38,703 bases of DNA from Bacteroidota bacterium (GCA_020049295.1 JAIFLC010000014.1:1-38703); one strand, 5' to 3'; positions 17,901 through 26,633 are shown, counted from the stretch's first letter. Program-made: numbers and translations. Notes: generated from the letters alone by a model not told the origin.

Positions 17901-20900
17901 ACCGGAGATACAAGATATAACCCCAAATCTGCATTATATCTATGACTTGCAATTTTGATATAAACCTCAATATGTGTTGATGTAGAATCAATGTAGAATG
18001 GAGTAGGTTTACCTATTGCAGCTAGTAATTGTGGCAAATAAGTAATCCTCATAGTATCCGTAACATTACTGCAAGGGGCTGTTCCCTGAGCAGTTAAAAC
18101 AAGGTCAACAAATCCGTTTATTAAATCATTAGCACCAGGTGTATATGTTGGATCTATTATATTCGCATCATCAAAAGTGCCATCTCCACCAACGGACGAC
18201 CATGTAATAGAAGGAGTATCTGATGAATCAGCATCCTGAATATAATATGGAGTGCCATAGCATAATAAAGTATCAACACCAGCGTCTGCGGTGGCAGACT
18301 TATGAACCAAAACAGATATGTTATCAGTTCCTTTACATCCATTAATATCAGTTACAGTATAGGTATAATTATATGTACCAGATAACCCTGAGTTAAAAAT
18401 TGGATTCTGAATAGTTGGGTTACTTAACAAAGTTAAGTTTGTTCCTGTCCAAGCATGCGTATATGCAGGAGTTCCACCTAAAGGATTTCCATTAAGGTTA
18501 AGATCTACTGAGGTACAAGTAATCGCTGGATCCGGGGTAATACTGGCTGTTGGATTTGCAAATACCGTTACTGTAATACTTACAGCAGATGTATTATTGC
18601 AATCGCCTTCGAAACGAACATAATACGTAGTTGTTACCGCAGGAGCTGGAATACTTAGGTTTTGACCTGAGCCTACGCTGATTGTAAGGGCTGCATCAGA
18701 ATACCATTCTGCTGTTGCCCCTGTTCCTATTGTTCCGCCTGAATATGACAGGATGATATTAGTAAATATACCCGCACAAAAATTGTTATTATTAACAGCT
18801 GCACTTGTAGGAGCTACTGATTGTGTTTTTATTGTAACGGTTACTGAAGCCGGAGTTGTACTGTTGCAATCACCTTCGAAACGCACATAATACGTCGTGG
18901 TAACTGCAGGAGCTGCTATTACTAAATTTTGGCCTGTACCTACTAGGTTAGTAAAACCTGCATCTGAGTACCATCTCGCTACTGCGCCTGTACCCAAAGT
19001 ACCTCCTACATAACTCAACGTTATCGTTGGAAATGCTCCTGGACAGAAATTGTTATTGTTTACAGTCGCACTTGTTGGCGCTACCGATGCTACCTTTACA
19101 GTAACTGTTAAGTTTGCACAGGTTGTGTTGTTGCAATCGCCTTCGGCACGCACATAATACGTTGTGGTAACTGCCGGAGATACACTTATTGTTGTTCCGC
19201 TTCCAACCGATGTTCCTCCACAACTACCTGTATACCAACGCCATGTTGCATTCGTTCCTAAAGAACCTCCTGTTACGGTTAAGTTTGCTGTACCTCCAGG
19301 ACAGAAATTTGTGTTATCATTCGTAATTCCGGTTGGGGCTGTTGATTGTGTTTTTACTGTTACAGTAACGGAAGGTCCCGTTGTATTGTTACAATCACCT
19401 TCGAATCGAACATAATAGGTAGTTGTTACAGCAGGAGCTGCAATTATTAAATTCTGACCTGAGCCAATATTTGTTGTATAGGTGCCATCAGTATACCATT
19501 CTGCTGTTGCTCCTGTTCCTAATGTTCCTCCAACATAAGACAGAGTGATCGTTGGAAATGCTCCCGGACAGAAATTATTATTGTTTACACTAGCTGTTGT
19601 TGGTGCTATAGAAGCTACCTTAACAGTAATTGTTGTACTAACACAGAGTGTTGTATTGCAATCGCCTTCGGCTCGTACATAATAAGTTGTTGTTACTATA
19701 GGTGATACGCTTATACTTGCTCCGGAACCTGCCGATGTTCCTCCACAACTACCTGTATACCATCGCCAACTAGCACCAGTTCCTAAAGAACCGCCCGTTA
19801 CAGTTAAATTTGCTGTTTGGCCTGGACAAAAATTATTATTATCTGTAGATATTCCAGTGGGAATGGTTGATTGAGTTTTAACGGTTATAGTAATAGAGGC
19901 ACATGTGGTTGTATTACAATCGCCTTCAGCTCTAACATAATACGTTGTGGTTACAGCGGGTGTAACGTTAATACTTGCACCTGTACCTGCAGCAGTACCA
20001 CCACAGCTACCAGTATACCACTGCCAAGTAGCACCACCACCAAGGGATCCTCCCTGCACAGTTAGGGTAGTTGATTGTCCAGGACAGATATTATTTAAGG
20101 TACTATTAATACTTGTTGGGGCTGTTGATGAACTTAAAATAGTAACTGTAATCGATGCTGCAGTTGTATTATTACAATCACCTTCAAAACGCACATAATA
20201 AGTGGTTGTTACTGCAGGTGATGCAATAACTAAGTTTTGTCCTGTTCCTGCAAGAACGGTAAAACCAGCATCTGTATACCAGCGGGCAGTTGCTCCAGTA
20301 CCTAGAGTTCCTCCAACATAACTCAATGTTATATTGGCAAAAGCACCTGGGCAAAAATTATTATGATCTACGCTTGCTGATGTTGGGGCAACAGAAGCTA
20401 CTTTTACTGTCACATTAATATTATCACTTCCGGTACAACCAATATCATCTGTAACAGTATAAGTTAACGCATATGAACCTGATGTTGCATTTGTAAAAGT
20501 AGTGGATTGCGTATTTGTTGGACTTAAAGACGAGGAACCAGCTCCGGTCCAGGCATGGGTAACATATGTTCCTGAACCACCAGCAGGATTTCCATTAAGG
20601 GTTAATCCAACAGAAGGACATGTTGAAGCAGGATCTGGTGTAATACTTGCCGTTGGATTGGTAACTTCAGTAATTGTTACATCAGTACCTTTAATAGTAC
20701 ATCCATTTTCATCAATGGCATAGGTTTCGTAAGTATCATCTTGTAAACCTGTAAATACTCCATCTTCATCATAAGGAGGCCCAGTAGGTATTACTGCTAA
20801 ATCACTTTGTCTAATTAAATAATAATCGATATCTCCTGTTCCACCCGATGCAACCATTGTAATTGTACCATTGTCTGTACCAACACAAGTATTTTTTGAT

Positions 20901-22270
20901 GTAATACTAGTAAAGCTCAGTTCTTCTGGTATATATTCATCACTATCGTAACCCCGAATAAAAATAAGATTTGTGGAAACAAACCCACCTGCTCCGCAAC
21001 CATTTACATCTCTTATAATTACCTGATACCAACCTTGAGAAACTCCGGTTAATACTTTATTTGTTTCTCCAACTAAATCTTCCCAAGTAAGTGATCCAAA
21101 GTTATACTTTTGCCATTGGTACGTATATGGCGCTGTACCGCCTGTGGCGTACGCTTCCAGTTCGGCATCACTTGCATCAGAACAAGACAAGCCAACATTA
21201 ACACCGATAGATTCAGCAATAAATTCCGGTGGAGCTCCAAGGGTATAAGTACTACCAAAAACACTACCAATTGCATCTTCAACTCTTGCGTAATATGAAT
21301 CAGCTGTTAAACCAGTGAATGTTTTTACCACATCGTTTCCTACATAGGTTTGAGTAACCAATGTTCGATTATTTTTTAAAGTATATGTGTATGGTGTAAC
21401 CCCTCCTGAAACGGACATTGTAAATGTTCCATCCGCGCGGTCATGACAGGTAGCACTGGTAATAACAAACGGATAAACAACATAATCTGCCTTGCTTCCA
21501 GCCTTTGTTGCTTTTACCTCAATATTGTTTACAAGAACATTTCTTTTTACATTTTCTGATTTTACATAAACCAAATAGCTTTCACCAACATACTCTAGGT
21601 TTGATGTGTTTTGAAAATCCCACCTATTAACGGTTACGTTGGAGTTTGTCATATTTAATGCTCTAAAACTATCTCCGTTTCCAGTAAAGACATCACAATC
21701 AACATCTTTATTATTAAGATTTAAATCTCCAGCAATTAATTGTATATTTTTTGTGGTTGACAAATCGCTTTCAACAACCCAGGAACCTTTTTCACTATCA
21801 AAATATAAATTGCTGTTAAGTTGTGATTTAATTATTAAGAATGATTCTTTTTCAGCCCTTAAATAAATATCTCCAAAAAACTGATTATCAATATTTTCAT
21901 TAATTGTTACAGAGCCATAAATTTTAATATCTGCTTTTGTAGCTTCTTTAAATAAAAAGGATTTGCTTTTTAGTTCAGCCTTGTAATTGTCAACTTCCCA
22001 GGTAAAATCATTACAAGCAACGCTGCTTTTAATAATTACCTGCTGTCCGTTTTGGGTAAACGAATTATTATTAAAAATTACATTATCGAATTGCGTAGGT
22101 AATGTTGTGCCAGGTTTTCCTCCACTGGTTTCTGACCAATGATTAGGATCGTTCCACATTCCGCCACCATTTACCCAATATCGATTTGCAGCATTACCTA
22201 TTACTGTTATAATCAACATTAATAAAACAGTCAAGGCTTTTATTATTGAATTTCTCATATTATTGAACAT
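14984..22270 (-). CDS. Giant T9SS-secreted SprB-like adhesin with gliding-associated C-terminal domain
   Basis: The 2428-residue protein has an N-terminal signal peptide (MRNSIIKALTVLLMLIITV; the second ATG at 22258 is an equally good start). Residues 30-260 resemble the N-terminal region of other Bacteroidota adhesins (RYWVNGGGMWNDPNHWS). Three SprB-type repeats lie at about 264-537. A PKD/Ig-like domain (538-622), seven tandem Ig-like repeats (623-1236) and a second PKD/Ig-like domain (1237-1323) follow. Next come one more Ig-like domain (to about 1411), a proprotein-convertase P-domain-like module (about 1412-1552, with GAWSIRIVDAL) and seven SprB-type repeats (about 1589-2153). The C-terminal T9SS type B sorting domain (CHU_C/TIGR04131 type, FSPNGDGINDYW to the end) is at 2336-2428. 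It is presumably cell-surface anchored or secreted, for adhesion or gliding. SprF-type gene directly downstream. The gene is intact. Confidence 0.95.
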   Translation of the reverse strand: MFNNMRNSIIKALTVLLMLIITVIGNAANRYWVNGGGMWNDPNHWSETSGGKPGTTLPTQFDNVIFNNNSFTQNGQQVIIKSSVACNDFTWEVDNYKAELKSKSFLFKEATKADIKIYGSVTINENIDNQFFGDIYLRAEKESFLIIKSQLNSNLYFDSEKGSWVVESDLSTTKNIQLIAGDLNLNNKDVDCDVFTGNGDSFRALNMTNSNVTVNRWDFQNTSNLEYVGESYLVYVKSENVKRNVLVNNIEVKATKAGSKADYVVYPFVITSATCHDRADGTFTMSVSGGVTPYTYTLKNNRTLVTQTYVGNDVVKTFTGLTADSYYARVEDAIGSVFGSTYTLGAPPEFIAESIGVNVGLSCSDASDAELEAYATGGTAPYTYQWQKYNFGSLTWEDLVGETNKVLTGVSQGWYQVIIRDVNGCGAGGFVSTNLIFIRGYDSDEYIPEELSFTSITSKNTCVGTDNGTITMVASGGTGDIDYYLIRQSDLAVIPTGPPYDEDGVFTGLQDDTYETYAIDENGCTIKGTDVTITEVTNPTASITPDPASTCPSVGLTLNGNPAGGSGTYVTHAWTGAGSSSLSPTNTQSTTFTNATSGSYALTYTVTDDIGCTGSDNINVTVKVASVAPTSASVDHNNFCPGAFANITLSYVGGTLGTGATARWYTDAGFTVLAGTGQNLVIASPAVTTTYYVRFEGDCNNTTAASITVTILSSSTAPTSINSTLNNICPGQSTTLTVQGGSLGGGATWQWYTGSCGGTAAGTGASINVTPAVTTTYYVRAEGDCNTTTCASITITVKTQSTIPTGISTDNNNFCPGQTANLTVTGGSLGTGASWRWYTGSCGGTSAGSGASISVSPIVTTTYYVRAEGDCNTTLCVSTTITVKVASIAPTTASVNNNNFCPGAFPTITLSYVGGTLGTGATAEWYTDGTYTTNIGSGQNLIIAAPAVTTTYYVRFEGDCNNTTGPSVTVTVKTQSTAPTGITNDNTNFCPGGTANLTVTGGSLGTNATWRWYTGSCGGTSVGSGTTISVSPAVTTTYYVRAEGDCNNTTCANLTVTVKVASVAPTSATVNNNNFCPGAFPTITLSYVGGTLGTGAVARWYSDAGFTNLVGTGQNLVIAAPAVTTTYYVRFEGDCNSTTPASVTVTIKTQSVAPTSAAVNNNNFCAGIFTNIILSYSGGTIGTGATAEWYSDAALTISVGSGQNLSIPAPAVTTTYYVRFEGDCNNTSAVSITVTVFANPTASITPDPAITCTSVDLNLNGNPLGGTPAYTHAWTGTNLTLLSNPTIQNPIFNSGLSGTYNYTYTVTDINGCKGTDNISVLVHKSATADAGVDTLLCYGTPYYIQDADSSDTPSITWSSVGGDGTFDDANIIDPTYTPGANDLINGFVDLVLTAQGTAPCSNVTDTMRITYLPQLLAAIGKPTPFYIDSTSTHIEVYIKIASHRYNADLGLYLVSPVDSVVELKPYCTGFPSANQNITLNFYNDPLDTASLSTISTCSPTSGRYAFSGDWKKQLHGQDPSNGAWSIRIVDALNISGPDGFLEEATLKFSDFNQDAIFESVLYEDSLIHKPIKEYSGSGPYARTSHVLSLTGLTTSCFGLCDATAVATGSGGQPPYASYKWSTSLDFSSPIATGDTVDLCVGTYYVEITDSHGCIAIDSIVVNEPPEIKITNDSIENITCHGDSTGVIMLEFNGGTGTLEYTLDSIDWFASGHVFEDLGAGTYDVIIRDLSGCFKDTTIILIQPDSIQITVTHTDVTCWGDDDGTIQITALGGQGPLEYSIDSGATYFDNGGLFIDLPGDTFYIAVMDSVGCERIWGPEIIFEPDSVSIDSVKVNLLSCVGGGTDGQIIVYGSGGVGELYYSIDGGAFTTDSAFNSLTEGFYQMAVRDDNGCTKLLDSLIHITYAAPIIVDSLFITDVSGCYGDSTGQIRVYASGGSGTLSYKFRGVTQTSNLFIDVWAGTDTIFISDEAGCQIDTVITIGQPDELIITSLDIINVRNCVNISDLGEIVIHAIGGTGVGTFIYSVDEGANTFADSTFINLPEGTYYIYVEDVNGCIALDTADIITPEEFLVSSEVQNIYCLTSTPKDPALSNGRIIPTVTGGDPDFVYLWSGPAGYTSTEDTIRNLSVVGEYTLIVTDERGCEQYDTLAIIEDPAFDISISYVLDTNNICSYTTGINFEFTLSAVDTIIWQIRDVDASMVYMDTSIVTSNPFIAHFDPLVTSGYLYTALNEFCQTTSFEEIVNIKQGVGLSILDDDEPENDTIDVKITESRYTLVGMVQNITVSATFTWTPITGIQNVNSLVTDLIPDVARWYYLSALTADDCAELDSIYINFIPNVFASGGFSPNGDGINDYWNIEGIDDFPNNVVQVFTRWGIKVFIQAGYSNLDTNKQWDGKAGNGNDLPTGTYYYIIHTNEKGYKPITGPVTIVR
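18563..20404 (-). repeat. Seven tandem Ig-like repeat units (pattern A-B-B-A-B-A-A) in the adhesin
   Basis: These are coding repeats at protein residues 623-711, 712-797, 798-883, 884-972, 973-1058, 1059-1147 and 1148-1236. Units of type A are 89 residues (FCPGAF, LSYVGGTLGTGA, VRFEGDCN). Units of type B are 86 residues (WYTGSCGG, VRAEGDCN). All end with the motif AVTTTYYVR or IVTTTYYVR, then EGDCN. DNA identity is clear but the copies differ at many synonymous sites, so this is not a recent perfect duplication. Confidence 0.95.
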
Positions 22271-22470
22271 GAGTGAATAATTTATCTGATTGTTAATAAA
22301 ATAAATGCAATGTTAATAAAATTTTACGGGATGGCTCGATCATTTGTTTCAAAATAAGTATGATATCTCACATTTCTATCTAGTTTTTATTAACATTGGC
22401 TTCTTTTTTGACAAATTTGAATAATCCTTATTGTTAACAACTTACAGAAATTATCTTAACGCTATTAATT

Positions 22471-23706
22471 TTAATTCATCTCCATCTCGCTTAGAACGTA
22501 CCTTTTAGTAATATACCTAACAGGATACCAGGCTGCCACAAATCCAATAATCACTACCGTTACAAAAACTGCAACAAAATCTTTCCAGATCATTTTTACC
22601 GGATAGGCATCAATAATAAATGACCCAGAACCCTGAAGTCTGACAAATTCAAAATTTATTTGAAGCCAGCAAATAAGCCAACCCAAAGCCAAGCCAAAAA
22701 GAGCTCCAACAATAGAGATCATCCATCCCTCTGTAAGAAAAATTCGCCTAATAGTGCTTAGGTTTGCTCCCAAAGCACGAAGGATTGATATATCTTCTTT
22801 TTTATCAATAATTAACATGGTTAAAGAACCGATAATATTAAACGAGGCAATAATCAGTATAAAGGTTAGGATAAAAAAGATTGACCATTTTTCAGATTTC
22901 ATAATTTTATAAAACATTTCGTGTTGCTGATAACGATCTTTTACTACAAATTCGGGTCCTAATTTTTCAATTAAGTGGTTTTGTATTTTTTTTATGTTGC
23001 TTCCGGGTTTAACCTTAATTTCAAGAGATGAAATCTCATCCTGATATTCAAAAACACTTCGGGCAAAATCAATTGGAACAATAACATATTTTGCATCAAA
23101 CTCTTGTTGAATTCCAAAAACACCCGATGTAAAAATATATTTACGATTAAACATCTGTTCCGGGTTCATTGAAAGTTGTGCTTTCCTTTTCGGAACATAA
23201 ATAACCAAAGGATCAATAAAATTGATATTTAATGAGAGGAAAACAGCTACACCCTGTCCTACTACGGCATAATTCTGATCTTTGTTTTTGAGTATAAAAT
23301 CGCCGGCAACAATCATAGTATCTACTCCGGATACTGAAGTATAATTATCGCTTACTCCTTTTACTGTAGCCACGTATTGCTGATCGCTATATTTTAACAA
23401 GGCGTTTTCTTCGAGGGTTTCGGCAATATCAAATATTCCGGGATGATTCTTAATCTCATTAAATCCAGGAATGCTATTTAATTTAAAAACCTTTCCTTGA
23501 GCAGGAGTAACTTTCAGGTCAGGATCAAAAGCATTATACATTGATTTTATAACCCCATCAAATCCATTAAACACCGAAAGGACAACAATAAGTGCAGCAG
23601 TACCAATTGTTACGCCAATTATTGAAATCATCGAAATAATATTTATTGCATTTTTCGATTTTTTGGCAACAAGGTAACGTTTTGATATATAGAATGGAAA
23701 ATTCAA
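22471..23706 (-). CDS. LolC/LolE-type ABC transporter permease (FtsX family)
   Basis: The 411-residue inner-membrane protein has one N-terminal helix (about 22-47, IISMISIIGVTIGTAALIVV), a large periplasmic MacB/FtsX domain and three C-terminal helices with ILRALGANLSTIRRIFLTEGW between them. The start MNFPFYISKRYLVAKKSKNAIN is the classic LolC/E opening. These permeases extract lipoproteins from the inner membrane together with the ATPase LolD, which is not in this window. In Bacteroidota this gene is commonly found next to rbfA, as here. It is the last gene of rbfA-methyltransferase-permease and lies 200 bases upstream of the adhesin. Confidence 0.9.
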   Translation of the reverse strand: MNFPFYISKRYLVAKKSKNAINIISMISIIGVTIGTAALIVVLSVFNGFDGVIKSMYNAFDPDLKVTPAQGKVFKLNSIPGFNEIKNHPGIFDIAETLEENALLKYSDQQYVATVKGVSDNYTSVSGVDTMIVAGDFILKNKDQNYAVVGQGVAVFLSLNINFIDPLVIYVPKRKAQLSMNPEQMFNRKYIFTSGVFGIQQEFDAKYVIVPIDFARSVFEYQDEISSLEIKVKPGSNIKKIQNHLIEKLGPEFVVKDRYQQHEMFYKIMKSEKWSIFFILTFILIIASFNIIGSLTMLIIDKKEDISILRALGANLSTIRRIFLTEGWMISIVGALFGLALGWLICWLQINFEFVRLQGSGSFIIDAYPVKMIWKDFVAVFVTVVIIGFVAAWYPVRYITKRYVLSEMEMN

Positions 23707-23729
23707 TTTTTTAATTTATTAGGTTGCAT

Positions 23730-23782
23730 GTTGCTCGTTTCTGGTTTTTTAAAATTATAACTAGCAACCAGAAACCAGCAAC
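23730..23782. repeat. 17-bp imperfect inverted repeat between methyltransferase and permease genes
   Basis: The arms GTTGCTCGTTTCTGGTT (23730-23746) and AACCAGAAACCAGCAAC (23766-23782) are complementary except for one C-C mismatch, enclosing a 19-nt AT-rich loop. It fills most of the gap between two co-directional genes. GTTGCTGGTTTCTGGTT-like strings recur in Bacteroidota intergenic DNA (from memory). It could attenuate or stabilise the mRNA. Confidence 0.75.
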
Positions 23783-23786
23783 AATC

Positions 23787-24596
23787 TTATTTATATGCTT
23801 TAACAATAAGACCTGTTCCTGTTTTATGTTTAGTGTAAACATCAAAATAATTTAATATAAACGAAACGGGATACATAATAATATAATAAAAGGGCAATAA
23901 TACAAAAAAGGCTCTACTTTTATTTAGCATTAGGATAGGCCATTTCATTGAAATTTTCCAGGATATTTTTCCTGGTTTGCCATACGAATAATTTGCCTCA
24001 ACCTTTTTAAAACCAACCGATTTAAGCTTTTCTTCTATATCAATAATATTATATCCATCGCGAACATGTTCATCAATAAATGAATGCTCGTGTTGATCAT
24101 GTACATCAGAACCACCCTGGTCGGAAGGTGTTGATATTAATAACATGCCTCCAGGTTTCAATGATTCGTAAAAATTTTTAAACACCTTAACGTCATCCTC
24201 AATATGCTCCATTACATCAACGCTCAAGATCAAATCAAATGCCGATTCATTCACATACGAAGTTAAATCAGCGTATCTGAACTTTACCTGATGCTGTTTT
24301 CCTATTCGTACAAAAAAGTAATTACAATCTTCGATTTGCTCCGTTTTTACATCCACTCCGCGAATATGCCACTTTCTTGATTGTCTTGACATAAAATAAG
24401 TATACTGTCCAAACCCAGATCCTGCATCCAGAATATTGGTTTCAGAAAGATGGCTTTTTTTCCATTGGCGAATTGCCTTTTTTATGTGCCAGGCTCTAAG
24501 TAATAATAAATCGAGTAAAAAATAAAAAATCCTTCTTAACAATGGTATTCTATTAAAAACCCTTCCAAGACTACGTTTTATTGGATCGTATTGCAT
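23787..24596 (-). CDS. Class I SAM-dependent methyltransferase
   Basis: The 269-residue protein has the Rossmann methyltransferase motif I NILDAGSGFGQY (about 54-65), the acidic motif II end GVDVKTEQIED, motif post-I/III LILSVDVMEHIEDD and KPGGMLLISTPS. A hydrophobic C-terminal segment (AFFVLLPFYYIIMYPVSFIL, about 220-245) suggests membrane association. The substrate is unknown; relatives modify lipids, quinones or surface glycans. It lies 49 bases after rbfA and before the permease gene, in the same orientation. Confidence 0.88.
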   Translation of the reverse strand: MQYDPIKRSLGRVFNRIPLLRRIFYFLLDLLLLRAWHIKKAIRQWKKSHLSETNILDAGSGFGQYTYFMSRQSRKWHIRGVDVKTEQIEDCNYFFVRIGKQHQVKFRYADLTSYVNESAFDLILSVDVMEHIEDDVKVFKNFYESLKPGGMLLISTPSDQGGSDVHDQHEHSFIDEHVRDGYNIIDIEEKLKSVGFKKVEANYSYGKPGKISWKISMKWPILMLNKSRAFFVLLPFYYIIMYPVSFILNYFDVYTKHKTGTGLIVKAYK

Positions 24597-24645
24597 TTTT
24601 ATCAGCTTTTAGCTATTGGCTTTTTACCAATAGTTTATTTATTAT

Positions 24646-24981
24646 TTACTTTAATAAACCACCTATATTCTCAATATAATCAAGGGAATCATCTAAAAAG
24701 AATGCCAGTTCTGGTATTATTCGTAATTGGTGTCTTACGCGTTTACCTAATTCATAGCGTATCTGGCTTTCAACAGAAGTGATGTAAGTAATAAATGCCT
24801 CCTTATCTTTAACCGGGAATAAACTCAGATAAACCTTGGCTACAGATAAATCTGGAGAGACTCTTACTGTAGTTACGGTAATCATTTTACCTTGAAAAAG
24901 AGAAGAGGTGTTTTTTTGAAAAATATCACTAAGTTCCTTTTGAACGAGTCGTGATATTTTATTCTGACGAGTAGAACTCAT
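24646..24981 (-). CDS. rbfA: Ribosome-binding factor A
   Basis: RbfA is a small KH-domain protein needed for 30S maturation and cold adaptation. From the ATG at 24981 it has 111 residues, beginning MSSTRQNKISRLVQKELSDI and including ITVTTVRVSPDLSVAKVYLS and the conserved end RIIPELAFFLDDSLDYIENI. The upstream TTG/ATG extension to 25020 adds residues not found in homologues and would run into promoter-like elements. It heads an operon with a methyltransferase and a LolC/E-type permease and is divergent from cysS. Confidence 0.93.
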   Translation of the reverse strand: MSSTRQNKISRLVQKELSDIFQKNTSSLFQGKMITVTTVRVSPDLSVAKVYLSLFPVKDKEAFITYITSVESQIRYELGKRVRHQLRIIPELAFFLDDSLDYIENIGGLLK

Positions 24982-25024
24982 AATTTTCGATTTATTTAAA
25001 AGTTCAAAATTACACAACATTTAT

Positions 25025-25032
25025 CAAATATA
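25025..25032 (-). promoter_or_regulatory. -7 promoter element for rbfA
   Basis: The minus strand reads TATATTTG, matching TAnnTTTG, about 45 nt before the rbfA ATG. A second weaker candidate, TAATTTTG, lies at 25005-25012. No -33 TTTG at proper spacing is visible for either. Confidence 0.45.
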
Positions 25033-25098
25033 AGGAATCCTTGCTTATAAATTGATGATTCTTTTAGATTTAGGGTTTCTTGTTTCGACTTGTTTTTA

Positions 25099-25106
25099 TA
25101 CCTTTG
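25099..25106 (+). promoter_or_regulatory. -7 promoter element for cysS
   Basis: TACCTTTG followed by C is an exact TAnnTTTG match. A TTG sits 16 nt upstream as a weak -33 element. The location rules out the upstream in-frame ATG at 25052 and supports the start at 25133 with a leader of about 20 nt. Confidence 0.65.
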
Positions 25107-25132
25107 CTAACTGCAATTTTAAATTTATCGAA

Positions 25133-26602
25133 ATGGATAAGAATTTACAAATATACAATACCCTAACCCGCAAAAAAGAAGTTTTTGAACCCCTAAATCC
25201 TCCTTTTGTAGGAATTTATGTATGCGGACCAACTGTTTATAATGATGTTCATTTAGGTAATTGCAGAACCTTTATTTCATTCGACTTAATTTATCGCTAT
25301 TTATTACACTTAGGATATAAAGTACGCTATGTCCGTAACATTACAGATGCAGGCCATTTAGAAGGTGACCGAGATGAAGGAGATGATAAGTTTGCTAAAA
25401 AGGCTAAGCTCGAACAACTGGAACCTATGGAAATTGTTCAGAAATATACATTAAGCTTTCGTGAAGTAATGTCTGTTTTTAACACTCTGCCTCCAAGCAT
25501 TGAACCTACTGCTACAGGTCATATTTCTGAGCAAATCGAAATGATAAAAGAAATATTAAAGAATGGTTATGCCTACGAAAAAAATGGCACTGTATATTTT
25601 GATGTAGAAAAATACAATACTGTATTTCCTTATGGACAATTAACCAATCGAAAGCTGGAAGAACTTATTGAAGGTACACGAGAACTAAGTGGACAAGATG
25701 AAAAGAAAGGCCGGCTTGATTTTGCACTATGGATAAAATCTAAACCCGAAACATTAATGAAGTGGCCTTCACCTTGGGGTTGGGGATTTCCGGGTTGGCA
25801 TATCGAATGCTCAGCAATGAGTACAAAATATTTAGGTGAGAAATTCGATATTCACGGTGGTGGAATGGATTTACAGGCCACTCATCATACCAATGAAATT
25901 GCACAATCGCAGGCTTGCAGCAATACAGCTCCGGCAAAATACTGGATGCATACCAATATGTTAACAGTAAACGGAACCAGAATGTCAAAAAGTGCTGGAA
26001 ATGGATTTTTACCTCGGGAGTTATTTACAGGCAATCATCCTTTGCTGGACAGAGGTTATTCACCCATGGTGGTACGTTTTTTTATGGCTCAATCGCACTA
26101 TCGTAGCACGCTGGATTTTTCAAACGAAGCTCTTCAGGCTGCCGAAAAAGGATTCTTTAAATTAATGAAAGCCGGAGAAACTCTTGAAAAGCTATCCCCT
26201 TCAACAGAATCGACAGTTAATATTACCGAACTGGAAGATAATTGCTACAAAGCAATGAATGATGATTTTAACAGCCCTATATTGATCTCAAATTTATTCG
26301 AAGCGGTTCGAATCATTAATTCAGTAAATGACGGTAATGAGAAAATCAATAAAGAAGATCTGGAAAATCTCAAATCGCTCTTTCAGATTTTTGTCTTTGA
26401 TATTTTAGGGTTAAAAAACGAAAAATCAGGAGAGTCGTCCAATTTAGCAAATGACTTAATTGATATGATTTTAAATCTCCGATTAGATGCTAAGAAAAAC
26501 AAAGATTTTGCCACATCGGATAAAATTAGAAACGAACTAACTGCAAAAGGAGTTGTTATTAAAGATACAAAAGACGGTTTTGAGTGGGAATTAACCGATT
26601 AA
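25133..26602 (+). CDS. cysS: Cysteinyl-tRNA synthetase
   Basis: This class I synthetase attaches cysteine to tRNA-Cys. Numbered from 25133 (489 residues), the zinc-ligand Cys31 lies in YVCGPTVYNDVHLGN, whose HLGN is the HIGH motif. WHIECSAMS and HGGGMDLQATHHTNEIAQSQ supply further active-site and zinc residues. RMSKSAGN is the KMSKS loop with Arg for the first Lys. The C-terminal DALR-type helical region ends KDGFEWELTD. The ATG at 25133 is chosen because it follows the promoter element and matches the family N-terminus. It is divergent from rbfA and followed by a terminator. Confidence 0.96.
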   Translation: MDKNLQIYNTLTRKKEVFEPLNPPFVGIYVCGPTVYNDVHLGNCRTFISFDLIYRYLLHLGYKVRYVRNITDAGHLEGDRDEGDDKFAKKAKLEQLEPMEIVQKYTLSFREVMSVFNTLPPSIEPTATGHISEQIEMIKEILKNGYAYEKNGTVYFDVEKYNTVFPYGQLTNRKLEELIEGTRELSGQDEKKGRLDFALWIKSKPETLMKWPSPWGWGFPGWHIECSAMSTKYLGEKFDIHGGGMDLQATHHTNEIAQSQACSNTAPAKYWMHTNMLTVNGTRMSKSAGNGFLPRELFTGNHPLLDRGYSPMVVRFFMAQSHYRSTLDFSNEALQAAEKGFFKLMKAGETLEKLSPSTESTVNITELEDNCYKAMNDDFNSPILISNLFEAVRIINSVNDGNEKINKEDLENLKSLFQIFVFDILGLKNEKSGESSNLANDLIDMILNLRLDAKKNKDFATSDKIRNELTAKGVVIKDTKDGFEWELTD

Positions 26603-26633
26603 TAAATTATAATTGATTTTGATTTCATTACGT

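Noticed and set aside
19164-20198. Long open frames on the plus strand opposite the adhesin repeats, at 19164-19415 and 19947-20198
   Set aside because: They are antisense shadows repeated with the array, proline/valine-rich without a family signature, and follow from the codon pattern of the repeats.
18563-20404. Regularly spaced similar DNA stretches as a CRISPR-like array
   Set aside because: The periodicity is 258-267 bp, fully inside one open reading frame, and corresponds to Ig-like protein repeats.
25052-25132. Upstream ATG extension of cysS
   Set aside because: It lies before the promoter element at 25099 and encodes a hydrophobic stretch not found in CysRS.
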